A stretch of DNA of 64,000 bases from Cellvibrionaceae bacterium AOL6. Its GTDB lineage: Bacteria > Pseudomonadota > Gammaproteobacteria > Pseudomonadales > Cellvibrionaceae. Below the pieces are notes generated by a model. It did no database searches. It was not told the origin of the DNA and saw only the letters and a list, made by a program, of their open reading frames with translations. Position numbers and translations under genes: made by a program. This document shows, in pieces, positions 27,901 to 38,390 of this stretch. Where the stretch lies: positions 23,309 through 87,308 of the forward strand of contig NOXC01000015.1 of the NCBI GenBank assembly GCA_003265435.1, given 5' to 3'. Within the stretch, counting starts at the first letter, position 1, and every line of letters begins with the position of its first letter.

Positions 27901-28600
27901 GATTATCGCCGGAAACAATAAAAACTAAACCCAGCTTGTCATCGAAAAACTGATTCAGATAGCTAGCATTAATTCGGTAGTCGTTTTTATCTGAAAAATC
28001 ATTGTAGCGAGATTCAACCGTCCCGCTTATAACACGACCGCTACGACTAAGAGGTGCGACAGTATTTAAAATAACTGTGCCACCAAGTGAACCTTCATTC
28101 TGATCGGCAGAGGCTGTTTTAATAACATTAATCGAAGAAAGAATATCTGATGAAAAAGCACTTAAATCGACGCTCTGGTTCGCAACCGCAGTATCGGTGG
28201 TATCCCCTGCACTCTGTGGACCCAAGCCGCCAGTCAGGGCCACACCATTCATTTGAATCTGGTTCTGGTAAGACGCAGTACCCCGAATAGAAATACGAGA
28301 CCCCTCTCCCCCCTCCTCAGAAACGCTAATACCTGTTACACGGTTTAGTGCGTCTGCGATGTTCTGATCCGTTGATTTACCGATATCCTCAGCATAGATT
28401 GAGTCAGACACTTCAGCAGACATTCTTTTTGCATCTACAGATCGCTCAACAGACTGCTTAAAACCAGTTACAACCAGCTCTTCGGTCAAACTGTCATCTT
28501 GAGTTTCCTCTTCAACTGCATCCTGGGCATACAAAGGCGTTGCAAACATCACGCCCGCTACCGCGACAGAAAGCGCGTTTAGTTTAAAGTTAAATTTCAT
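24926..28600 (-). CDS. TonB-dependent receptor (large, carbohydrate-type)
   Basis: A 1224-residue outer-membrane receptor. A signal peptide ends near PLYAQDA; a TonB-box-like stretch with ELVVTGFKQSVERSVDAKR leads into the plug (NIADALNRVTGISVSEEGGEGSRISIRG, about residues 80-200). A very large beta barrel follows, ending in a C-terminal aromatic residue (RLFRVGVRLNF). It resembles the TonB-receptor group of Xanthomonas/Caulobacter/Alteromonas-type bacteria used for oligosaccharide uptake, supported here by the binding lipoprotein downstream and the glycosidase upstream. The substrate is not identifiable from sequence. It begins a new transcript after the terminator at 28888-28938. Confidence 0.9.
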   Translation of the reverse strand: MKFNFKLNALSVAVAGVMFATPLYAQDAVEEETQDDSLTEELVVTGFKQSVERSVDAKRMSAEVSDSIYAEDIGKSTDQNIADALNRVTGISVSEEGGEGSRISIRGTASYQNQIQMNGVALTGGLGPQSAGDTTDTAVANQSVDLSAFSSDILSSINVIKTASADQNEGSLGGTVILNTVAPLSRSGRVISGTVESRYNDFSDKNDYRINASYLNQFFDDKLGLVFIVSGDNQKHREDRVTHDWGDSLARVVDGSDANLGDSGFHAIDEASGKIIRYNDANGGAPADLNPDAEIAVDSPVEVLRRDSIHMALSNNERKRLTGNFGVQFQPAITTDIRLDVSYTNQTVTTDYNSMRYNMGSQNAQANDAPEWAIVDMESQTLDGLRGVARSGWFNRSQGDTISETTVATLKLDQALTDMLSMNVTLGYSSTDEETEDFVNMGTETWGTIGVVAVENNDPSIIEPTGYDCSSNGKCKFFNGETHAVFNPVTGNVVTAPTRFIPSDLYANHLGSTNIRDNYQTDTNASLFSDFDWEVNKFGLTTIEFGAKYASRTKDVHTQNTTIGLGTTFRDGDGTDYAYDGLSSVRMVDMISSDAFPYDNYGEKLGIDTSNPVFNGWPLIDHDKAFEALLGRKPGSIKVDTDNRGTRKVKTDTLAGYVKANFDALDGRLTGNFGFRYVNDETKGDGYAGVGFYANPHVIDLYDLAINRGLYDDSNPVCAEPDWSGGPQDGDHRYEPQNSGDGNDQNCYSWRLNNVYNMNVPASLPYDAITGTWVDTANGMNFNRVMNIAYGDNGLPIGGIAGFNAAVEPYIQPTFPLPNGGGTFDYSTQGHWYFNNNGGMERWLDRSTTLYRSNSDESLNTQKNYIRAAKVSDTGAFDVILPSLNLNFQVNEELITRFAASKTMTRPQFDSLSPSLQVNENLWNEHATGRSGNTKLKNLESDNLDLSIEWYFKEGDMLSATLFHKNMKNIEATVETPYFIKDARLDYELADANVLISPVGEPGPGAAGGETCLPYRHIAGWRTQQMQIECRSARIQQVQNGDGAEILGLELGYTQVFDFLPSVWSGLGVQANYTFQDSSFDDIEIETTGELIEGKTLVNTPRHSSNVTVFWENDKLELRLANSYVGTQAIDHGQTGISIWQEPYNRLDFSSSYRLNNIVSFTFQATNLTDEGRRTFMTSRYMIEADGSIWDEGDAVTDSGVDTSRTVQEWYTGRLFRVGVRLNF

Positions 28601-28955
28601 GTCACCTCTCCACTCGTACTATTATTGTATTGCCGATTTATATACACGCATCAGCAGCGTTCTTTTTCTATTCAGCTGTTACTAATTAAATACACCCAGA
28701 AGTATTGGAGAACTTACTCAGTAACATTTTTAAGCATCGATAGGGGAGCCCCTTTTAACGACTGCCTGACCGATAAAGTATGATCGCTAAAGGGCACCCC
28801 CCAATAAGGTCTCCTGGATCATAAAGCAGAAAATTTCCCACCAATTTTTGAATCTATAATGACCACACCCCTAAGGTATTTCGAACCAAAAAAATGTATT
28901 CAGGCAAGACAAGGCTAGCCCTACCATGCCTGAATACAAAGCGAGATGCACCGTG
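28601..28955. other. Intergenic region: TonB-receptor promoter and glycosidase terminator
   Basis: 355 bp. The right part carries the terminator of the glycosidase operon. Further left is an imperfect inverted repeat (GGGGaGCCCCTTT near 28743 and AAAGGGCaCCCC near 28790), possibly an operator in front of the TonB-receptor gene. No coding sequence is apparent. Confidence 0.4.
28888..28938 (-). terminator. Terminator after the GH42-like gene
   Basis: Twelve-base perfect arms TGTATTCAGGCA / TGCCTGAATACA around a 20-nt loop, with A7 on the plus strand giving a U7 run after the hairpin on the minus-strand RNA. Located 18 bp after the stop codon. Confidence 0.85.
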
Positions 28956-32294
<3,339 letters not shown>

Positions 32295-32348
32295 TATCCT
32301 TCCTATAAATTTGGTAAGTACAAGGGATAAATAATTCCCATAAATCCC

Positions 32349-35300
32349 TTACTGCACCTCTGCAACAACAAAACTGTCACCATAGGCTTCATAGCTGCTG
32401 TTCCCGCACCAATAGTAAATCCTTGCAGTAGTCGCGCTCGGGCCAGTTGTAAAATTTATCGATTGTTGTTGATAGCTTGTCGAAGTGATTTGCAGGTTTC
32501 TTTCTGGGTAGCCGTGATCTCTCACCCCTAAAAACACTGCCTGTCCAATATCATCAACTCGCCCCCATGCACTCAATCGGTAGGTCGTATTTGGTTCAAC
32601 ATCAATTATTTGAGCCACTGAGCCCGTACCGTCGATATGCGCGGAATACTCTCCGTACTGAGCATGATTATTGATTATGCTGACATTACCACCACCGGCA
32701 CCCCAGCCTGAATTGTCACCAATTTCAAAGCCGCCGTTGGCTAACAAATTTTCTTTTGTCACGACAATGTCGTCGGCCCAAGCTTGTTGATTGACATCGC
32801 CATTCCATACATAAATTCGTGCGCTGGTGTTATCGGCACCGGTCGTAAAGCTAATGGAGGCTTGTTGATAATTCACCGACGTAAAACGATGGCTTGTGTC
32901 GGCACCGCCATAAAACTTCACGCCGAGATAAACACTCTGGCCGTTTTGCGCAACCCGAGCCCAGCCCGCTAGCGTGTAGCGAGTATTTGGCTCAACTGCA
33001 ATTTCCTGATACGCTGCCCCTGCGCCATTGATATGAATGGCGGAAGTTCCGCTATGCGCATTACGACTCGATACTGAGGCGTTGGTATTTGCCGCCGCCC
33101 ACGGATACAGGCTGCCCGATTCAAGATCATTATTCTCAACCAAGTTTCCTGTGACAGGTGCAGGATTTGGTACCGGCTCGACTGTTGGTGTTGGTGTTGG
33201 TGTTGGTGTTGGTGTTGGTGTTGGTGTTGGTAAGGAGCCTGTACTAGCCAACAACAAATGGTCAATTCGGAAACCTTCAGGCCCTGCGACAGTTGGTTGA
33301 GCAGGAAGCCCGTCTCCCAACCAATTTGCAGGAATATGACCAAAAACAACTGGGTCAGGCTGCATAGGCTGACGTCGATGATCGTAAGGCGCAGTGACAC
33401 CAACATCCAGCCTTAACGCCTCTAGATCCAAGCCATCACCACCACTGGCTTCATGGCAACTTAAGCAGAACGGGTTATTGACAGAATCCGGGCGCGGCTG
33501 ATCGACAAGTAAGGGACCTTCAGGAAAGTTAATATCATCGCGAATGCTCGTTAGCCCACTCGGAATGTTCGCCAAGTGCGCGGCATAATCATCACTGTAA
33601 TCGTGATAACAGACATAACGCTCATAGCTAGTTTTACCTTCAAGATACAACAAATCTGAAATAGTTTGGTGTTGAGCCACATCAATACCATCGGCTAAGG
33701 AAGACCAGTAAGTATTATTTCCGCTGATCCCAGCCAGGGTTCCCGCAGCATGATTACACGCCACCTCAACATTCACCTCTTCAGCAAACACTTTAAATTC
33801 ATCAATCCAACCTGTAAAACTGTTGATTGATGAGTTATTGCTTAAACCAACAGTTAACTGGCCTGCTTGCATACGAAACAGAGGCTGTCTGTAACTAAAA
33901 CGATCTACTGGAAATCCGTTTACATAGGTGGTCACATCTCTCCTACCATCATTAGCCGGTACACCAAGCTGCACCGCAATATGACTCCAGTTGTTGGCCG
34001 ATAGCAGCTGAGAGGAAACTACCTCGCGAACGGTGTTGCCCTGATCATTGGTTAGCAAAATAGTATTGTTATCTCGAACACGAATTTCACTGCCATCAGG
34101 AAAAGTGATCAGACTTCGCTGGCCGCTTACATTATTCCTCGGATCGATAAAAATACCGTAATACCACGGGCTTTCATCGACATTTCTGCTTTGAGCCGGG
34201 ATTTGGAAGCGAATTCCCACGTTGTTTCCGTCAAGCCAAAAACCTTTTCCGTGGATGCCACCCTTGGCAACAGGCTCAATTCGACCGTCACCCAATACAT
34301 TGCCTTGTGCAGGTGGAACCCACTCGCCATTGGCTGAATACCCTGCCCCGGGGTTATTGGGATTGTCTAAGGTTACACGGCCAGCAGTTGCTGCATTTTG
34401 AAGTATTGATTGTGGACCGCGCCCCGTGGGTAGATAGCTCACCCGCTGCGCCATGTTTGCATTGATAAAACTATTTGGGTTTAGGTAGTCGTCGAATTTC
34501 ACTTCGTCAGTGCTACGCCCAGAGCTCATCAACCATGTCACATCCGCAGGTGTGATTGGTTTCATATTGTGAAGGTAATTAAAGCGATGTTCATTGGAAT
34601 CAAAAAAACTGGTATTACGCGAGCTGGTAATCGGCATCTCACCAATGAAGTTATCACGCCCGTCACCAACGCGTGTCCAACCCGCCTCACCTTCGTAAAG
34701 TTGAATTTCTCGATGATGGATATCGGCACTTTTCGTACCGTAATCAATGTTATTGATCATATTATCGAGCAGAACGATTTTTCCTCTCGTCCATAATCCA
34801 ACCATCGCTCTGCCTTGCAACAAGTCGCCATTTTGGCTACTCGCTGCGGTTGGGTTGGTACAGCCTGTTCCCTCTACGCACCGGACTTGCGTCCCCATAT
34901 TGACGACACCATGTCGAGAGAGCAAATCGGTACCAATTCGAACAAAGGAAATATTGTCGCCATCCTTATCCAGCCAGGGGTAGGAACCCCAAAATTGAGC
35001 ACTCCCGGCACCATTAAGCTCGGGAATCACACTGCCGTCATAATTGCGGAATAACTGCATCGCAAAGCCATAGCGCTGATTAATGGTCGTATCGTAGGGC
35101 GCGTGGCTCAGCGGAAGCACCTTGTCCCACTGCCTCACGTCACAGGCTTCAAACGCGTCTGGGTTGTCATTGATAAAATACACATTATCAACATTGGTAT
35201 TCTCGTGAGCTTGCCCCACACTATCGATCCAGTCGAAGTGCCCACCGGCTTTACGTGCAGACATCAAATGCCCGTCACTGGTTACAACAGGCTCAAATAA

Positions 35301-35888
35301 TTGGCCGAACCCTAGAAATTGATGGCCTTGGGTTTGTTCGCCGGCGACCACCTCTGCGATTTGAGCCTGCGCAGTCTTGGGGTTGCTCACCCGAACCATG
35401 ACTTCGGTACCCCACAGCCTTTTACCACCATCCATTTGAATCACGTGTAAGTCATAACAATCATCCGACCCACAGGCCCTTGGATTGGAATAACCATCAT
35501 TACCCGATGGATCACACAAGGTTGAATGAGAGGAGTGAATACCGGCAATCTGGTCTCCCCCCACACGAGCATGATCCAACACCTCGCCAGTGGCACTGCC
35601 ATTCCCGTCTTGACTCAGAATCGTAGTACCTGGGGTGGACACCATAAACGGCCGATCCATTTTTTCCGGCACCATTAAACGAAACTCAAAGAAGCCATCT
35701 GCGGTCATCCGGTGCGACATGGCAATTCGGCTATCTGCGCTCGTTGTCATCGCCGGAATAGTGGGGTGGATATACTCGCGATTCTCCGTCGTATGGACAT
35801 TTCGATCGATAACCGGGACTTCAGGGAGAGCGAATATCAACGTGGAATAAACGACCCCTCCGAACAGAACGAATATTTTATTTCTCAT
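32349..35888 (-). CDS. Secreted LamG / single-CxxCH / double-CBM protein (paralogue 1)
   Basis: A 1179-residue exported protein of no family I can name with confidence; parts recall proteins annotated with a hydrazine-synthase-alpha-like middle domain. Order: signal peptide (about 1-20), a long N-terminal region (about 21-500) with possible beta-propeller strands (VTSDGHLMSARK, GLWTRGKIVLLDNM), a LamG domain (about 530-705, ending IDEFKVFAEE), a Cys-containing region (CNHA, CYHDYSDDYAAHL), a c-type haem motif C808-L-S-C811-H812, a Pro-Thr linker (about 886-908) and two CBM4/9-like modules (about 913-1041, 1048-1179). The first CBM is very similar to that of the downstream GH42-like enzyme. 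The possible role is a redox-active or binding protein acting on the same glycan (inference). A paralogue lies at 41079-44723. Confidence 0.7.
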   Translation of the reverse strand: MRNKIFVLFGGVVYSTLIFALPEVPVIDRNVHTTENREYIHPTIPAMTTSADSRIAMSHRMTADGFFEFRLMVPEKMDRPFMVSTPGTTILSQDGNGSATGEVLDHARVGGDQIAGIHSSHSTLCDPSGNDGYSNPRACGSDDCYDLHVIQMDGGKRLWGTEVMVRVSNPKTAQAQIAEVVAGEQTQGHQFLGFGQLFEPVVTSDGHLMSARKAGGHFDWIDSVGQAHENTNVDNVYFINDNPDAFEACDVRQWDKVLPLSHAPYDTTINQRYGFAMQLFRNYDGSVIPELNGAGSAQFWGSYPWLDKDGDNISFVRIGTDLLSRHGVVNMGTQVRCVEGTGCTNPTAASSQNGDLLQGRAMVGLWTRGKIVLLDNMINNIDYGTKSADIHHREIQLYEGEAGWTRVGDGRDNFIGEMPITSSRNTSFFDSNEHRFNYLHNMKPITPADVTWLMSSGRSTDEVKFDDYLNPNSFINANMAQRVSYLPTGRGPQSILQNAATAGRVTLDNPNNPGAGYSANGEWVPPAQGNVLGDGRIEPVAKGGIHGKGFWLDGNNVGIRFQIPAQSRNVDESPWYYGIFIDPRNNVSGQRSLITFPDGSEIRVRDNNTILLTNDQGNTVREVVSSQLLSANNWSHIAVQLGVPANDGRRDVTTYVNGFPVDRFSYRQPLFRMQAGQLTVGLSNNSSINSFTGWIDEFKVFAEEVNVEVACNHAAGTLAGISGNNTYWSSLADGIDVAQHQTISDLLYLEGKTSYERYVCYHDYSDDYAAHLANIPSGLTSIRDDINFPEGPLLVDQPRPDSVNNPFCLSCHEASGGDGLDLEALRLDVGVTAPYDHRRQPMQPDPVVFGHIPANWLGDGLPAQPTVAGPEGFRIDHLLLASTGSLPTPTPTPTPTPTPTPTVEPVPNPAPVTGNLVENNDLESGSLYPWAAANTNASVSSRNAHSGTSAIHINGAGAAYQEIAVEPNTRYTLAGWARVAQNGQSVYLGVKFYGGADTSHRFTSVNYQQASISFTTGADNTSARIYVWNGDVNQQAWADDIVVTKENLLANGGFEIGDNSGWGAGGGNVSIINNHAQYGEYSAHIDGTGSVAQIIDVEPNTTYRLSAWGRVDDIGQAVFLGVRDHGYPERNLQITSTSYQQQSINFTTGPSATTARIYYWCGNSSYEAYGDSFVVAEVQ
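33184..33231. repeat. Hexanucleotide repeat (GTTGGT)8
   Basis: Eight perfect copies of GTTGGT on the plus strand, encoding the (PT)n linker of the minus-strand LamG/haem-motif protein between its haem-motif region and CBMs. Confidence 0.9.
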
Positions 35889-36700
35889 GGTGACCTCTCA
35901 TTCTCAGACCTGTCGTGTATTTATTGTTGTTATAGGCACCGCCCAACGGGAGCGGCATCTACTGGATCAACCAGGCTCAGCGCTAGTACGCTGTGAGCTC
36001 GAACAAGTCGCTTTCGCTCTGCACTACAAAACCTAGAGGATCCGCCAAGCGAAGGTGGAACACCTCCGTTATTTACTGTCAGACAAGCACTAGGTACCCA
36101 GTTACGAGGCGTAATCTAGAAATATCCCGAATACAAAGTCAAACCCCCTGGAAAGCCTATAAATAGGCCGGATAGGGCGGAACCTCACTCTAAAATCCCA
36201 CATATTTAAAGCGTAAGATTCGATTTGAAATGTTTAATCTCTGATCTAAAAAACCAAAATATCAATGCACAAGAATCCTGGCTTACTACGGCGACCGCAT
36301 ATGCCCGTTAGTTACCTAAAAACACCTTTATTATTTCTTATAGCTCTATTAAATCTCGCTAAACCACCGGACAAAGCAAGCATATTCGAAGCAAATCCGA
36401 GATTTGAATTTACGCTCAGGCTGGATTGGACGGGATTCCGCATGAAAGAGGGTGGCTCTGAGCAGAGCTAAGGTTCGCACGTACAGAGAATGAAGGCATG
36501 ACCAGAAGCAGGGGGTCATGAACGCGAGCCCACGCCTTTGCCAGATGCCATTGAGCTATCTTCCGGAAGCTATCCTGCCACGTAAAGTAGGAAACCTTAG
36601 TTCCATTCCCTGGTCGATCGCATTATGATCCGTCTAATAACAGCCCGCTCTTGGGTATGTCTCCAGCGACAAAGTTTATTGGTGAGTAAGGCGTCAACAT
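35889..36700. other. Divergent regulatory region between glycan operon and AraC gene
   Basis: 812 bp. No convincing gene; a 68-codon frame at 36265-36471 has no family features. It holds an imperfect dyad (CTCAGCG … CGCTGTGAG, near 35977-36000), a stretch resembling part of the inverted-repeat element at 46659 (36354-36480) and a tRNA-like remnant (36502-36566). The promoters for both flanking genes must lie here. It is the likeliest binding region for the AraC regulator. Confidence 0.5.
36502..36566 (-). pseudogene. Possible tRNA remnant
   Basis: On the minus strand a 65-nt segment begins CCGGAAG and ends CTTCTGG, which pair as a 7-bp acceptor-like stem (one G-U). It contains ATAGCTCAATGGC, typical of a tRNA D-arm. 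The D-stem 3' side and a normal T-arm are missing, so it is at most a decayed tRNA. Confidence 0.25.
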
Positions 36701-38176
36701 ATGGGAAAAATTGTTATCGATTGGTTTGTGGTATTCCACAATATCGTACCTATCATATCCGCTCAATTTTTCCTCGTCGCTCTGATATATTTCACCTTAG
36801 TGCGTGAACGCCTTGGCCAGGAATACCTATACTACAGCCTGTTCTTGACAAGCTTTATTGTCTATTTGGCAAGTACATTCATAAACATATTACCCATACA
36901 AGAAACCGCACTCTATATACATTACCTGGGCAGTTTACTTTTGTTTTCCGTGGGTTTTCCCTCATTAATTACTGCACTTTTTATTCAGTCCAAATTACAT
37001 CTACCGCCTGCATTTCGCATCGGTAGTTATGTGCTGGGCATCCTCTGGTCACTATTTTATCTGCTTACGGCCGATTACCAATTGAAGAAAGTGAACATAT
37101 TGACTTCTGTTGGTGATAGCACCTCCATACCCAGTTGGTTCAACTTTGACAATGTCTACTCGTTGCAAAGTGTGGTCATCGTGGTAATACTGATTCTGCC
37201 GGGGCTTTACCTTTGGTTCCGTACTAAGCAGGACGAGGCAAAGCCATATATTTTTGGAATGCTGGTGTTAGCCGGGTTCGCCTTTATTGGGAGTAGCATT
37301 CAGCAATGGGCTATTTATTACGCAGGATCGAGCATTTGTGCCTTTGCCTGGGCATGGGCAACCTTCAAAGATATCCGTAATTTAAATGATCAACTGAAGG
37401 CACATAACGCTCACTCCAAAGGAGTAGCCTCCGCTCAATACGCCTCGCGGACAGGAAGCATCAGTATTAGCGAGCTCTATCCGGATTCATTGGACGAAAG
37501 CTACCCGTTCAGAGAACGAGAAGAGTTACTAGAAGCGATCCGTACCGGCAGCTCAGGCCTTGTCGAGCCACGCGCAAAGCAGCTGGTTTCTGCACTATAC
37601 CGCTTTTCAAAACACAATGATGAGGTGCTAAAAGCACGGGTTAGAGAGGCCATGTACTTTTTCGTTGATACATGTATCTACCTGGGAGGTGCTGCCAAAC
37701 CCCTCATTCTCCACCTAGAAGACTTAGGCACTGCAATTGATCGTTGTGATGGGCAAGAAGACGTAGCGGATCTTATCAGCAATGAATGCTTGTATTTAGC
37801 CAAGAGCATTTCTTCATTGACCCGACCAACGGGCGTCGACGCCCTTGTTGAACGCATAAAATCGCACGTCTTAGCGCACTACCACAAGGATACAATGAGT
37901 ATCAATAGTATTTCTCAAGCTGTCGGGGTGAGCAAATCTCACGCAATGAAGAGCTTTAAGGCCAAATATGGAATAACACTCAATCAATATATCATCGAAA
38001 CCAGAATGGAAAAAGCCAAAAGCTACCTCTTAGAGCGTTCGGTGACCGAGACAGCTTATGAAGTTGGGTTTAAAAACACTAGCTATTTCTCCACCTTTTT
38101 TCGTAAGCACGCGGGCATAACCCCCAAGCAGTTCCAGCAGAAAGCATTAAAAGAAGGCGGTCCTGACACGTCGTAG
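36701..38176 (+). CDS. Membrane-embedded AraC-family transcriptional regulator
   Basis: A 491-residue protein. Residues about 10-225 contain roughly seven hydrophobic helices, resembling a 7TM sensor domain. A linker and helical region follow, then a C-terminal AraC/XylS DNA-binding domain (about residues 385-485) with two helix-turn-helix motifs (MSINSISQAVGVSKSHAMKSF and ETAYEVGFKNTSYFSTFFRKH). This architecture puts the signal sensor in the inner membrane and the DNA-binding domain in the cytoplasm. It is divergent from the LamG/GH42-like operon and upstream of the phosphatase gene, so it is the likely activator of the locus (inference). Confidence 0.85.
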   Translation: MGKIVIDWFVVFHNIVPIISAQFFLVALIYFTLVRERLGQEYLYYSLFLTSFIVYLASTFINILPIQETALYIHYLGSLLLFSVGFPSLITALFIQSKLHLPPAFRIGSYVLGILWSLFYLLTADYQLKKVNILTSVGDSTSIPSWFNFDNVYSLQSVVIVVILILPGLYLWFRTKQDEAKPYIFGMLVLAGFAFIGSSIQQWAIYYAGSSICAFAWAWATFKDIRNLNDQLKAHNAHSKGVASAQYASRTGSISISELYPDSLDESYPFREREELLEAIRTGSSGLVEPRAKQLVSALYRFSKHNDEVLKARVREAMYFFVDTCIYLGGAAKPLILHLEDLGTAIDRCDGQEDVADLISNECLYLAKSISSLTRPTGVDALVERIKSHVLAHYHKDTMSINSISQAVGVSKSHAMKSFKAKYGITLNQYIIETRMEKAKSYLLERSVTETAYEVGFKNTSYFSTFFRKHAGITPKQFQQKALKEGGPDTS

Positions 38177-38390
38177 CTAAAAGGCATGAGGATATACATT
38201 ATCCAGTACTGTAAAGAAAGCCATAAGAACACGATATTGAAGTTTATCGCCCTACAAATGTATACCTCAGGCCTATATTTTAAAAATTTAACTGATAAAT
38301 AGTTAAAGTAGCCAAAGGAAAAATTGTGCAAGCTTCCCTCAACGAAGACGTTAAATAAAATTATAAGAGGCATGTTGAGGATCCTATACA

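Noticed and set aside
36027..36045. Possible shared operator TAGAGGRTCC upstream of both haem-motif paralogues and GGATCC before the PhoD-like gene
   Set aside because: The match is short and GGATCC is expected many times by chance in 64 kb; not strong enough to call.
36265..36471. 68-codon plus-strand frame in the divergent promoter region
   Set aside because: Overlaps a diverged repeat and shows no signal, domain or good ribosome site.
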